The translations under genes and the position numbers were made by a program. Under the pieces are notes generated by a model, which saw only the letters and a list, made by a program, of their open reading frames with translations, did no database searches and was not told where the DNA came from. This document shows, in pieces, positions 52,849 to 62,582 of a DNA stretch of 64,000 bases. This DNA is from Flavobacteriales bacterium (GTDB lineage Bacteria; Bacteroidota; Bacteroidia; Flavobacteriales_F; PHOS-HE28), in NCBI GenBank assembly GCA_023957375.1, contig JAMLHB010000001.1, positions 1,776,245 through 1,840,244 of the forward strand, read 5' to 3'. Every line of letters starts with the position of its first letter. The first letter of the stretch is position 1.

Positions 52849-54489
52849 TCAACGGAGCAGCATCACCGTGCCGTGCATGGTGTTCACATCACCAGTGCCA
52901 TGCTCCGCCGTGTACTCGAGCACCCAGAAATACACGCCATCAGGCACCTTGCTCCCACCGGGACCGCGGCCATCCCAGCCCAAGGTGGGCCGTGTGGTGC
53001 GGTACACCTCCTGGCCCCAACGGTTGAAGATGGTGAACGAGAGCGAAGCAATGCCGTGCACCACCACCGGTTGGAACAGGTCATTGGTTCCGTCGCCGTT
53101 CGGCGTGAAGACGTTGGGCAGCTCGATCACGCCTTCAACGCACTCCACCACCAAGATGCGTACTGAATCCGTTGCCGTGCATCCCTGATAGCTGAGGCTC
53201 AGTGTGTAGGTGCCAGTGGTGTCTATTGCGCGGGGAGAACCCGCGGCCCCATCACTCCACGCAATAACGCCGCCGGGCGGCGGAACCAGGCCCACCATGA
53301 TCGAATCACCCGTGCACAATTCCCGATCATTGCCCAGGCCAAGTTGCGGCATGTTCACCATGCCCACCACCACGGTGTCGGGTGCATAAGTACAATCCGG
53401 GTGGCTCCACTGCACGATGTAGGTGCCCGCCGCAGTGACCGTGAACCCGGGTTGCGCGCTGCCGTCCTGCCACAGGTAAGTGGCCCCTTCGCGGAAGGCG
53501 TTCAGCAGCAACGTGTCGCCGGGGCACAGCACCGTGTCCGGCCCAAGAAGATCCGCAGTATCGAAGCACGGGACACTGGAGTAGGCAAACACCGCCAGGT
53601 TGACGATGTTGTCCTGTGCCCATGGGTTGACCGCGGGCACGTGGTGGTAGGAGACCTGGAGGTTCTGCGTGCCGTACGGGACCAAGGTGGACAACTCCGA
53701 AAGCACATCGGCTCCTTGGATGGCGATGTCCGCGTTATCGTCGCCAAGGCCTTCGAAGATGCCGTTGGCATAGTGGAACGTGGCGCATGCCCCGTACCGG
53801 TTCCCCGCGCCGGCATTGAAGTCGCGTCCGTAGAACCGGCCCAGCTCCACCCCATTGAGCAGCACCGCTTCATAATCGCTCCAGGCATCGCGTGCATAGG
53901 CGCCCATGGTGCCGAAGGCAATGGGCTGGCCCGTATCCATGGCGTGCGAGGTGTGCAGCGTGTAGTTCTCCTCCAATTGCGAATCCTGGCCGAGGTGGAA
54001 AACGTCCACGGTGATCGGCCCCATGCCGGGCAGCTCATACTCGGTAAAGAGCATGAACTCCCTGAAGTTGGTGTAGCCCACCTGCGTCAAGTCCACCTGG
54101 TGGTAGGGCAAAGTGGGATCCAGTACGTCGGTGAGGTCAAGGGTGTGCAGCACCACGCTGCCATAGAGGCTTTGGAATACCGGCCCTGCCGTGGATGCAT
54201 TGAAGGTGACGGGGATGGTTCCAAAGGGAAACGAGACACTGTCGTCCGCGGTAGTGCCGATGGCCACGGCGTAGAGTTTGGCACTGCGCACGGTGGCCCC
54301 GGGCGGAAGGTCCATGTAGATCACCCCGATGCCCGAAGGCACGGGGCCGATCGAAAAGGAGCCGGTGACCAGGCCGCCATTGAAGGTGTCGGTCCAGATC
54401 ATTTGCTGGGCGTTGGCGGCCAGCGAGCCGGTCATTGCCACCGCCAAACATACGCGCGGGAAGGCCCGGAAGAGCACGTGCAACATCAT
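52849..54489 (-). CDS. Secreted protein with Ig-like repeats and CHU_C terminus
   Basis: 546 residues, start ATG-ATG (54489 or 54486), signal peptide to GSLAANAQ (~28). The N-terminal domain (~30-315) is beta-rich (TDTFNGGLVTGSFSIG, AKLYAVAIGTTADDSVSF, VSYHHVPAVNPWAQDNIVNLAVF) and is not one I recognise. Two short Ig-like units follow (~320-455; LCPGDTLLLNA, YLWQDGSAQPGFTVTAAGTY, ELCTGDSIMV), then a CHU_C domain (~460-546; LPNVFTPNGDGTNDLF, FNRWGQEVYRTTRP). It is exported by T9SS and probably surface-attached. It converges with the plus-strand block and has its own candidate promoter. Confidence 0.88.
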   Translation of the reverse strand: MMLHVLFRAFPRVCLAVAMTGSLAANAQQMIWTDTFNGGLVTGSFSIGPVPSGIGVIYMDLPPGATVRSAKLYAVAIGTTADDSVSFPFGTIPVTFNASTAGPVFQSLYGSVVLHTLDLTDVLDPTLPYHQVDLTQVGYTNFREFMLFTEYELPGMGPITVDVFHLGQDSQLEENYTLHTSHAMDTGQPIAFGTMGAYARDAWSDYEAVLLNGVELGRFYGRDFNAGAGNRYGACATFHYANGIFEGLGDDNADIAIQGADVLSELSTLVPYGTQNLQVSYHHVPAVNPWAQDNIVNLAVFAYSSVPCFDTADLLGPDTVLCPGDTLLLNAFREGATYLWQDGSAQPGFTVTAAGTYIVQWSHPDCTYAPDTVVVGMVNMPQLGLGNDRELCTGDSIMVGLVPPPGGVIAWSDGAAGSPRAIDTTGTYTLSLSYQGCTATDSVRILVVECVEGVIELPNVFTPNGDGTNDLFQPVVVHGIASLSFTIFNRWGQEVYRTTRPTLGWDGRGPGGSKVPDGVYFWVLEYTAEHGTGDVNTMHGTVMLLR

Positions 54490-54780
54490 CTACAGGTCCG
54501 CCTTGGAGAGCAAGGCAGGTCCGCCAAACATACCGGAATTTGGCCAGGTACCATGGTATCAATCTCGGATCTGATGAGACGGCCGGAAAGGAACACACCA
54601 CCCGTGGCAAAGACGAGGAAGCGAAGGAGTGGGGAAGTGGACGGCTTCGTTTCTTCTACACGTCCCCTCCTCTTCACCAACACAAGCCTATTTCCTGATC
54701 GTGTGTTCAGACCTTCACCAATAATCCCGCTTGGTGACGCTGCCCTTGACATGGCATGCTCTTCCCTGCGCCCAACGCCT
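54490..54780. other. Gap between the CHU_C gene and the long T9SS gene
   Basis: 291 bp without a gene. It holds the candidate promoter of the gene at 52849-54489 and the 3' flank of the gene at 54781-58005. No clear terminator hairpin is seen. Confidence 0.4.
54525..54532 (-). promoter_or_regulatory. Candidate -7 box for the CHU_C gene at 52849-54489
   Basis: TATGTTTG on the minus strand fully matches TAnnTTTG and lies 36 bp before the start codon. A -33 TTG at the usual spacing is missing (the nearest is 27 nt away), so this is tentative. Confidence 0.4.
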
Positions 54781-57700
54781 TTATTCCTTCACAAAACGCG
54801 CCGCACCCACCGGGGCACCCGCCAAATCCAATTGGATCGCATAGCTGCCCGGAGCCAATGTGCGCGTATCCAGCTCCAGTGTGTTTTGGCCGCGGCCTGC
54901 GGCTGCATGCCGTTCCATTACCACGCGCCCCAAGGCATCCATCACCCGCATGGCCACTTGGCCTTCCACCGGTAGGGACACCGCGATATTCAGCGATTCC
55001 TTGGCGGGATTTGGCCATGCCACCATCCTGGTGCCGTCCCCATCGAACTGCACGGCCACGCGGTTGCTCAGGTCCGTGCTGCCATCGAGGTCCACCAAGC
55101 GCAGGCGGTAGTAGTTCACTCCGTGCACCGGGTTTTCATCGGTGAAGCGGTAATCGATGCGGAATTGGCTGTTGCCCGCAGCGGCCACCCGGCCAATGGC
55201 TTGGAAGTCATGCCCGTCGGTGCTGCGCTCTACGATGAAGTGACTGCTGTTCCTTTCGGTGGCCGTGGCCCAGGTGAGCTCCACGGCGCTGCCTTGCCTG
55301 CGCCCCGCCAGAAAGAGCAGTTCCACGGGTAGCAGCAAAGGCTGGCACGAGATGACGGCCGGGTCGTTCACCCCGACGGCATTCTGGTACAGCGTCCAAT
55401 CGAAGGCATAGTTGATCCTTCCGGTGTCCAACGGGGTGGTCATCGCGATCAGGTAGCCATTGCCCGCCACCACGTCCAAGGGTTTCAACCAACCGAAGCC
55501 CCCATGGCCCTCCATTTCATTGGACATGCCCAAGGCCAAGCCGGTGCTGGCTTGAGCGCGGGCGCTGCTGCAGCGGATGGGCGCGGTTTTCGGCGGGCAG
55601 AGCTCGTCGCCGTTCAAGCTGTCGGGCATGGTGCCTTGGAAGTTCAGCGCACCCAAGTCCCAGATGGCAAAATCAAAGTCGGTGTGCCGGGTGGGTATCG
55701 GGCTCACCCTGTAGCCATCGATCAGGAAGGCCACCGTGCCGTTCTGGTCGGGGTGGAACACAATCCACTGGATGCCGGAGCGCTCCCCGTCCAAGCAGCC
55801 CAAGTTGGGCCCGGCCAGGTCGTACATGTCGCCGATCTGCGGGCGATAGGTGGTACCGAGGTAATCCTGCGCAGCGCTGCTATAGTTTCTCCTGGGCACC
55901 CTGCGGTTGTCCATCTGGAAGGACAGGTGGGTATCGGACGGTGGCGGGCTTCCACTGTTGAGGCAAAGCGTGCGCATGCCCCAGCAGTCCGTTGGCGGAT
56001 GCGGCCGGGGACTGCAGGCGTTGTTCAGGGTGTAGGTATCATTCGGCCCACTGGACGGACCGGCCACGGCATAGCCGCCATCGCCCCAGAACAGGGTGTC
56101 CGAGCTGCCGGCCTGCCAAACGGCCCAGAACAAGTACCCCAGCACATTGATCCCGTTGATGGGGGTGTGGTAAGCCAGTTCGAAGTTTGCGCTGGACCCG
56201 CTGGGCACTGCGACCAAGAAGAGCTCGGAGGGGTCGCCTCCGCTGGTGAGGTAGGTGGTTGCAGGCGCCGGCGGAAGGGTCACGTTCATGCCCGTCTTAC
56301 CCGTGTTGGCCTTGGCATAGAGATCCACCAAGTACCAGCAGCTGCCCGCAGGCGGTGGCGGGCTGGTGATGCACAGGGTGAAGTTGCCCTGCGGGCCGCT
56401 GTTCTTGCTCCACACCCGCACATAGTACACCTGCCCGGGCACCAATGCGCCCCGCGCGATGCGCGCATCCTGTCCGGGCCCCTGCCGGTCATCGCAATCC
56501 ATGGGGTATAGTGCGCGCCTGCATCCTTGGCCCACTTCGGCCGCGTCGGCATTGGTGGTGTACAGCGCGATGCCCGGTGCGGTGGCCGGAGCCGCGCCCG
56601 GGCCCGCATCGATCACCACAAAGCCGCTGGGGGGCGCCACGAACTTGTACCACACGCTGCCCAGGCTGTTATTGAAATCGCCGCAGATGGGATACTGCGA
56701 CCCCGGGAATTGGCAGGACATATAGGTACTGCCCGTTACCGCATTGGAGCAGGCGCTGCCCCAGGCATTGGTTCCAACCGTAACCAGGGGTGCACTACAG
56801 GGGTCGCAATTCGGTGGCGGGGTGCCGGTACCGGTACTCACCATCCATTCCAGCCGCATTTGTCCAAAGCGCCTGATCTTCAAGCCTACCGCCGCTTCCT
56901 TCAATGCGTAGACCCGCAGGTACAACGTGGCACCCGCCGGCAGGCATTTGATGTCCAAGTATCCGCTCGCGGCGCTCCCCGGGGAAAGAACGCTGGTGGT
57001 GCTGCCCACTTCCAGGAAGGTGCCGTAATCGGAGCAATCACTGGCTAAGTATGCGCTCACGCCCATGGAGCCCGTTACAGTGGTTGTAGAACTGGTTCCA
57101 CCGATCATGTTGTTTGTTGCCGTGGAATTGGAAGGCTTGATGCGCACATTGCCACTGGCCGGCACGGTGAGCTTCACCCACAGGTCGCCCCCATTTTTCT
57201 CCGGTGTAGTGGGCAAGAACCCGGGTTCATCGCAGGTAAAGACATAATTAATGATCGATCCCGTAGTGGTGAAACTACCGACCGGGGCTATCGTACGCGC
57301 GCTGCACGGGGTTTCATCGGCCCCGCGGTCAGGCAGGGTGGATCGGCGCTGGCCCATGACGGCGATGCTGAAGCCGGAGTTTGACACGCCGGTCCTGTCC
57401 CAGATCCGGAGGTAGAGCTTGTTGCCCGCCGTGATGCAGGAGGCCTCCACGGAAGGCAGATTGTTGCTGGTGGTATAACCACCCCGAAGTGAGCAATCCA
57501 TCAGGCGGAAAGGGCCGCCGGCATTGGGCGCCTCATACACGGCCATGCCACCCATGGTCATGGCCGGGGTGCCATCACCGAACAGCGTGAAACGGTAGGC
57601 TGCATCGGCAAAGGCGGGGTCTAAGCGGAACCAGATGTCCTTGGGCTGTGTCGGAATGGCGATCAACTGCTCGGTTTGGCAGGGCGGGTAGGCCAAGCTG

Positions 57701-58005
57701 GCCGTTTGCGGCGTAGTGGAGCTTACCAAACCCATGTGGAAGGATGCTGCATTGCAGGCAACCCAGGTAGCTCCGCATGTCGCCGGTTCGCCAGGCGTGA
57801 GCGGATAGCTCACGTTTGCGGTGAGGGAAGTAGTGGCATCGCTGGGGTCTTCGCTCCATTGTGCTTTGGCAGGCAGGGCCGCGAAAGTCTGCACCAGCAA
57901 AATCGCAAAGGTGCCCCACGCCATTGGCCGTATGCCCGGCCCGCCATGAGGTGAAGGTGCGTGACGCAACCTACGCGGAATGCAACCGGTGTTGGAGAGT
58001 GGCAT
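54781..58005 (-). CDS. Long T9SS type A secreted protein, paralog A
   Basis: 1074 residues from the ATG at 58003-58005 (MPLSNTG). A shorter start at 57924 would also give a signal peptide (MAWGTFAILLVQTFAALPAKAQ). I prefer 58005 because the paralog at 58209-61394 shares the leader and the first codons (ATG-CCACTCTCCA type) at the same distance from a matching promoter box. After a SEDPSDATTSLTANV motif come several beta-sandwich units with LYLRIWDRTGVSN, LYLRVYAL and YYVRVWSKN signatures, reminiscent of PPC-like domains. A C-terminal Fn3-like unit (~915-990, LTWATATERNSSHFIVERSTDG) and a type A sorting domain (~995-1074; VAWPNPAKESLNI, VMDALGRVV) follow. Function unknown beyond export. Confidence 0.87.
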   Translation of the reverse strand: MPLSNTGCIPRRLRHAPSPHGGPGIRPMAWGTFAILLVQTFAALPAKAQWSEDPSDATTSLTANVSYPLTPGEPATCGATWVACNAASFHMGLVSSTTPQTASLAYPPCQTEQLIAIPTQPKDIWFRLDPAFADAAYRFTLFGDGTPAMTMGGMAVYEAPNAGGPFRLMDCSLRGGYTTSNNLPSVEASCITAGNKLYLRIWDRTGVSNSGFSIAVMGQRRSTLPDRGADETPCSARTIAPVGSFTTTGSIINYVFTCDEPGFLPTTPEKNGGDLWVKLTVPASGNVRIKPSNSTATNNMIGGTSSTTTVTGSMGVSAYLASDCSDYGTFLEVGSTTSVLSPGSAASGYLDIKCLPAGATLYLRVYALKEAAVGLKIRRFGQMRLEWMVSTGTGTPPPNCDPCSAPLVTVGTNAWGSACSNAVTGSTYMSCQFPGSQYPICGDFNNSLGSVWYKFVAPPSGFVVIDAGPGAAPATAPGIALYTTNADAAEVGQGCRRALYPMDCDDRQGPGQDARIARGALVPGQVYYVRVWSKNSGPQGNFTLCITSPPPPAGSCWYLVDLYAKANTGKTGMNVTLPPAPATTYLTSGGDPSELFLVAVPSGSSANFELAYHTPINGINVLGYLFWAVWQAGSSDTLFWGDGGYAVAGPSSGPNDTYTLNNACSPRPHPPTDCWGMRTLCLNSGSPPPSDTHLSFQMDNRRVPRRNYSSAAQDYLGTTYRPQIGDMYDLAGPNLGCLDGERSGIQWIVFHPDQNGTVAFLIDGYRVSPIPTRHTDFDFAIWDLGALNFQGTMPDSLNGDELCPPKTAPIRCSSARAQASTGLALGMSNEMEGHGGFGWLKPLDVVAGNGYLIAMTTPLDTGRINYAFDWTLYQNAVGVNDPAVISCQPLLLPVELLFLAGRRQGSAVELTWATATERNSSHFIVERSTDGHDFQAIGRVAAAGNSQFRIDYRFTDENPVHGVNYYRLRLVDLDGSTDLSNRVAVQFDGDGTRMVAWPNPAKESLNIAVSLPVEGQVAMRVMDALGRVVMERHAAAGRGQNTLELDTRTLAPGSYAIQLDLAGAPVGAARFVKE

Positions 58006-58057
58006 AATGAATCATTCAGTGGGAGAGAACACTGTTGATGCCGGGAGAGACCAAAGG

Positions 58058-58065
58058 CAAATGTA
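58058..58065 (-). promoter_or_regulatory. -7 promoter box of long T9SS paralog A
   Basis: TACATTTG (minus strand) is a full TAnnTTTG match 53 bp before the start codon; a TTG lies 22 nt further upstream. The leader up to the ATG contains CAGTGTTCTCTCCCACTGAA, which is also present in the same place in paralog B. Confidence 0.6.
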
Positions 58066-58208
58066 GTCCATGGCCCGGTCGGTTCTGCAAAGGACGCAAG
58101 ATCGCCCGTGCACGTTGGCTGGGCGCATGGTGTGCCTTCCGTCACCGCCGGGTAACGCTAAAAAAATGCCCTTGGCAATAGCGGCCTTGCGAGACGACTG
58201 CTCCAGGT

Positions 58209-61200
58209 CTACGGCCTGCCTTTCACGAAGCGGGCGGTACCAAGTACTTCGCCGGAGCTTCCGAGAATGCGCACCATGTACGCGCCAGGCACCAACGTGG
58301 CGGTGCCCACATCCATGGAAGCCTGGCCTGCAGCGACCACCGTGTGCTGCTGTTGCACCACGCGGCCCACGGCATCAAGCACCTGCACGGTAACTGCGGC
58401 CTGCCCTTGCAGGTCCATGCCGATGTGCAGCAGCTCCTGCACCGGGTTGGGCCAGGCCACCACGCCGTTGCCTTCACCGGCAAATTCCACAGCGACCACG
58501 TTGCTCAGGTCCGTGCTTCCATCGAGGTCCACCAAGCGCAAGCGGTAGTAGTTCACCCCGTGCACCGGTGCGGGATCGGTGAAGCCGTAGTCGATGCGGT
58601 ACTGGCTGCTGCCCGCTGCGGCCACCCGGCCGATCGGCACGAAATCCAAGTTGTTCGTGCTGCGCTCCACCACAAAGTGGCTGCTGTTCTTTTCGGTGGC
58701 CGTGGCCCAAGTGAGGTCCACCGCGTTGCCGTTGGGCAAGCCCGCCAGGAAGAGCAGCTCCACGGGCAGCACCAGCGGAGTGCAGGAAACCAAGCTGGGG
58801 TCGGTGACGCCCAAGGCGTTCTCGTACAGCGTCCACGAGCCGAAGTAGGTGAATGTTTTGTTCGCGGGGATGCCGATGGGCATCAGGGCGATCAGGTAGC
58901 CATGGCCGGCCACCACCGGCAAGGGTGCCAGGAAGCCGTATCCTCCATTGCCCTCGTAGGTTTCCGGCCGCCCGGCCAGCAGCCCGGTATAGCCGGTGGT
59001 GCGGGCACTGCTGCAGCGGATGGGTGCCGTTTGGGGCGGGCACACCAGGTCCGCATGGATGCTGTCCGGGCCGGGGTCGTACACCAAGCTGCCCAGGTCC
59101 CAGATGGCGAAGTCCAAGTCTTGCGGCACCCCGGCCAGAAAGGCTTGGAACATCAGCGACACCGTGCCGTTCGCATCGGGCCGCACCACCAACCAGTTGA
59201 TGGCACTGCTCTCCGGTTGCAGGCAGCCCATGTTCGCACCAGCCAGGTCGAAGGCGTACCCCAGACCTTGGCTGTACGTGTATCCTTGGTAGGGCACACT
59301 GCCCACTCCTTCCATGTTGTGGTCATTTATCGGGGAACCCACGCGCACCAGGCTATTCCATATATAGGTGGGCGCGGGGCCGGTGCCGCCCTGGTCCAGG
59401 CAAATGGTTTTCATGCCGGCGCAATCGGTGATGGGCTTGGTGACGGGAACGTTGCACGCCGAGGCTATGTGGAAATTGTGACTGCTGGGCGGCTGGGGGC
59501 CGTACACGGCAAAGCCGCCATCGTTCCACCAAACCGGCTCAAACGAACCGGCTTGCCACACCGAATAGAAATACATGCCCGATGAGCTGCCCGAATATGA
59601 GAAGGAGAAGTCCACCGAACTGCCCACGGGCAGCTCCACCACAAAGGCTCCCGATGCATCACCCGTGTACGCGGTGGCCGGCCCCCCGTTGATGGAGACG
59701 CTCATCGACAGGTTGGCGCTGCTGTTGACTTCCCGCCAGAGGTCGATCATGTAAAGGCAATTGCCTGCGGAGGGCTTGGGTTCCACCACTTGGATGGAAA
59801 AGGTACCATCGGTGGAGGTACCCCAGGTGCGCACATAATACGTTTGGCCGGGCACTAGGCCCCACTTGATGATGCGCGCACCGTTGCCCGGCCCTTGGCG
59901 GTCGTCGCAGGCCACTAAGGCCAAGTTGTCACTGCAGTCGGCACCGTTGCTGGTGTACAGGGCGATGGCCGGGTTCACCGGCACGGGCGCCGCACCCTGC
60001 ACATCGATCTGCACCATGCCGCTGGGCGGAGCGGTGAACTTGTGCCATACGCTGGATTTCGACGGGCTGAACCCGCCGCAATACGGATCGGGGATGCCGG
60101 GCGGGTTGCAGCCGTTCTGGGTGCTGCCCGCCATGGCCGGGGCATCCACCACCACATCCACCGCCCCGCAGGGCGAGGCATTGGCCGCGATCGCCGCAGG
60201 GGTCCAGCCCGGGTAAGGCAAGGGGCCTTCCATCCACTCGAAGCGCACTTGGCCGAAGCGCTTGATCTTGGTTGCATCCATGCTGGTACTGAGCGAATAG
60301 AACCGGATGTACAGCCAGGCCCCGCCCGGCAGGCAGCGGATGTTCATGTTGGCATTGGCTGCCGTTCCCGTGCCCGGGATCACCCAACTGTTCAACGACC
60401 CCACCTCCGAAAATGTGGAAGGGTCCGCCGGGTCACTGGCCAAGTAGGCGCTCATGCCCAAGCTGCCCACCATGGGGTTTAACGATCCAATTTGGCTACT
60501 GGGCGTAGTCCCGTACGACCCCCGGATCATCACCTGGCCTGTGATGGGCACCAAGATCTTCAGCCACAGGTCTCCTCCTACCTGCGGTTGGCTCGCCGGC
60601 AGGAAGCCCGGCTCTTGGGCCGCCCACACATAGTTCACTACCTGCCGCGAGCCGGGGGTGCTTGCGGAGGTAAAGCTGGCCACCGGCATGATCTGGCGCG
60701 CCGAGGCCGCAGTTTCATCGGCACCCCGGTCGGGCATGGTGGACACGCGCTGCCCCGCGATGCAGAGGGTGAAGTTGGAATTGGCCGTGGGGGTGTAATC
60801 CCACACCCGCACATACACCTTGCCTCCGGTAAGCCCGGTGGCCTCGGCAGTGCCCAAGGTGCCTGGAGCGGTGTATCCCCCACCGGTGGAGCAGGAGAGC
60901 AGGCGGAACGGACCTGCCGCTGAGGTGGCCTCGTACAGGGCAATCCCCCCCTTGCCCATAGCAGGGGCCGCACCCGGCAACAAGCTCACCCGGTATACCG
61001 CATCGGCATAAGGTGGATCAATGCGGAACCAAATGTCCTTGGGAGGCACCGGGGTTCCGGACGGGTTCGGTGCCACCGCACAAGGAGGATAGGGTACGGT
61101 GCCTTCCGCCGTGGTGGTGGACACACTAGCCATGCTGAACGGCCCATTGGAAGTGCCCCCAGTGCAGGCCGTGGGCAACGCCGGCGACACCGTGCCAGTG

Positions 61201-61394
61201 ACGTTGGCGTTCAATGCAGTGGTGGCATCGCTGGGGTCTTCGCTGCCTTGGGCATGGGCCGGTGCCGCGAAGAGCGCCAGCAAAATGGCCACCGCCATGC
61301 CTTTGAGCACGGCGTGAGAACGGGCATGTGCGCGCTTGCGCAACCGGTACGTGCGCGCAAGAAATCGTTGATCGCGTAGGGTGGAGAGTGCCAT
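58209..61394 (-). CDS. Long T9SS type A secreted protein, paralog B
   Basis: 1061 residues from the ATG at 61392-61394 (MALSTLRDQ), chosen because leader, promoter distance and first codons match paralog A. The signal peptide core is MAVAILLALFAAPAHAQ at ~33-49, giving an unusually long N-region. The body carries SEDPSDATTALNANV, a domain with PKDIWFRIDPPYADAVYRVSL, and YVRVWDYTPTANSNFTL, LYIRFYSLS and YYVRTWGTS units. A C-terminal Fn3-like unit (LTWATATEKNSSHFVVERSTNN) and a type A sorting domain (VAWPNPVQELLHI, VLDAVGRVVQQQ) close it. The two paralogs are in tandem, 203 bp apart, each with its own promoter. The middle sections are divergent while the C-terminal ~150 residues are strongly conserved. 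Confidence 0.87.
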   Translation of the reverse strand: MALSTLRDQRFLARTYRLRKRAHARSHAVLKGMAVAILLALFAAPAHAQGSEDPSDATTALNANVTGTVSPALPTACTGGTSNGPFSMASVSTTTAEGTVPYPPCAVAPNPSGTPVPPKDIWFRIDPPYADAVYRVSLLPGAAPAMGKGGIALYEATSAAGPFRLLSCSTGGGYTAPGTLGTAEATGLTGGKVYVRVWDYTPTANSNFTLCIAGQRVSTMPDRGADETAASARQIMPVASFTSASTPGSRQVVNYVWAAQEPGFLPASQPQVGGDLWLKILVPITGQVMIRGSYGTTPSSQIGSLNPMVGSLGMSAYLASDPADPSTFSEVGSLNSWVIPGTGTAANANMNIRCLPGGAWLYIRFYSLSTSMDATKIKRFGQVRFEWMEGPLPYPGWTPAAIAANASPCGAVDVVVDAPAMAGSTQNGCNPPGIPDPYCGGFSPSKSSVWHKFTAPPSGMVQIDVQGAAPVPVNPAIALYTSNGADCSDNLALVACDDRQGPGNGARIIKWGLVPGQTYYVRTWGTSTDGTFSIQVVEPKPSAGNCLYMIDLWREVNSSANLSMSVSINGGPATAYTGDASGAFVVELPVGSSVDFSFSYSGSSSGMYFYSVWQAGSFEPVWWNDGGFAVYGPQPPSSHNFHIASACNVPVTKPITDCAGMKTICLDQGGTGPAPTYIWNSLVRVGSPINDHNMEGVGSVPYQGYTYSQGLGYAFDLAGANMGCLQPESSAINWLVVRPDANGTVSLMFQAFLAGVPQDLDFAIWDLGSLVYDPGPDSIHADLVCPPQTAPIRCSSARTTGYTGLLAGRPETYEGNGGYGFLAPLPVVAGHGYLIALMPIGIPANKTFTYFGSWTLYENALGVTDPSLVSCTPLVLPVELLFLAGLPNGNAVDLTWATATEKNSSHFVVERSTNNLDFVPIGRVAAAGSSQYRIDYGFTDPAPVHGVNYYRLRLVDLDGSTDLSNVVAVEFAGEGNGVVAWPNPVQELLHIGMDLQGQAAVTVQVLDAVGRVVQQQHTVVAAGQASMDVGTATLVPGAYMVRILGSSGEVLGTARFVKGRP

Positions 61395-61447
61395 GAAAAG
61401 AAGTTCAGTGGGAGAGAACACTGACGATGCCGGAGAGCAATCGAAGT

Positions 61448-61455
61448 CAAAAGTA
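61448..61455 (-). promoter_or_regulatory. -7 promoter box of long T9SS paralog B
   Basis: TACTTTTG (minus strand) matches TAnnTTTG and lies 54 bp before the start codon, against 53 bp for paralog A. No -33 TTG is seen at the standard spacing. The leader again contains CAGTGTTCTCTCCCACTGAA. Confidence 0.6.
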
Positions 61456-61533
61456 AGTCACACCAAGGCCATTCCCGCACCTTCCCGGTGGCCACGTCCA
61501 ATTCATCGGCGGATGGGCCATTCGCCCTGATGA

Positions 61534-61809
61534 GCGACGGCCACGCAATGACGGGTTGGGTAAAACCCCACCACGTCGTCACTGCGAGGAGGCTTTGCGA
61601 CGAAGCAGTCCAGGCAAGGGGCGCCCTGATGGATTGCTTCGCCCGAGGCGGCCTCGCAATGACGGGTTGGATAAAACCCACCACGTCGTCACTGCGAGCC
61701 GGCTTTGCGGCGCGGCAGTCCAGGCACGATCGCCCTGATGGATTGCTTCGGCCGCGACGGCCTCGCAATGACGGGTTGGATAAAACCCACCACGTCGTCA
61801 CTGCGAGGA
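61534..61809. repeat. 109-bp tandem repeat array (family R1), first block
   Basis: One partial and three full junctions of a unit containing CCACGTCGTCACTGCGAG, GCAGTCCAGGCA, CCTGATGGATTGCTTCG and CCTCGCAATGACGGGTTGG. Starts are at 61571, 61681 and 61790. The sequence resembles the dispersed CGTCATTGCGAGG-type repeats known from many bacterial genomes. No gene; open frames here are incidental. Confidence 0.9.
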
Positions 61810-62050
61810 GGCTTTGCGACCCCGGCCTTGCGCCGGGGAGCAGTCCATGGCGAGGGTGTCCTGATGGATCGCTTCCCGGCACAAGGCCGGGACCCGAGGC
61901 GGCCCGTGAAAGGGGGTGTCCATTTCGCGAGGGGCTGTGCACCCAACAGGCCCGAAGCGATCTCGTCCTGCTCCTGCGGGCGGAAGCGAGGAAGTACGCA
62001 GGGGCTTCGCCGAGGAGATTGCTTCGCGGCCAAATGCGCCGCTCGCGAAA
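61809..62050. repeat. Composite repeat: R1 variant fused to a full R2 structured unit
   Basis: The R1 variant starts AGGCTTTGCGACCCCGGCC and has its own palindrome (CCCCGGCC..GGCCGGG type). It runs into an R2 unit at 61923-62050 (TTTCGCGAG to CTCGCGAAA), which has the same stems as the units at 15.1-16.2 kb. Here the second stem contains GAGATTGCTTC, a G-T wobble that keeps pairing. Confidence 0.88.
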
Positions 62051-62075
62051 TGGGGAAATGGGGGAGATTGCGGGT

Positions 62076-62115
62076 GGTTCGCGCAGGGTCCACTTCGTGT
62101 GACCCTGCGCGAACC
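62076..62115. repeat. 40-bp palindromic element, copy 3
   Basis: 15-bp perfect arms (GGTTCGCGCAGGGTC and complement), 10-nt loop CACTTCGTGT. It lies between an R2 unit and the second R1 block. Confidence 0.88.
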
Positions 62116-62582
62116 CCAAAACCCCACCACGTCGTCACTGCGAGGAGGCTTTGCGACGAAGCAGTCCAGGCAAGGGGCGCCCTGATGGATTGCTTCGCCC
62201 GAGGCGGCCTCGCAATGACGGGTTGGATAAAACCCACCACGTCGTCACTGCGAGCCGGCTTTGCGGCGCGGCAGTCCAGGCACGATCGCCCTGATGGATT
62301 GCTTCGGCCGCGACGGCCTCGCAATGACGGGTTGGATAAAACCCACCACGTCGTCACTGCGAGCCGGCTTTGCGGCGCGGCAGTCCAGGCACGATCGCCC
62401 TGATGGATTGCTTCGGCCGCGACGGCCTCGCAATGACGGGTTGGATAAAACCCACCACGTCGTCACTGCGAGCCGGCTTTGCGGCGCGGCAGTCCAGGCA
62501 CGATCGCCCTGATGGATTGCTTCGGCCGCGACGGCCTCGCAATGACGGGTTGGATAAAACCCACCACGTCGTCACTGCGAGG
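62116..62582. repeat. 109-bp tandem repeat array (family R1), second block
   Basis: Five units start (CCACGTCGTC) at 62127, 62237, 62346, 62455 and 62564. The three units from 62237 to 62563 are essentially identical 109-mers, which points to very recent tandem amplification or slippage. Confidence 0.92.
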
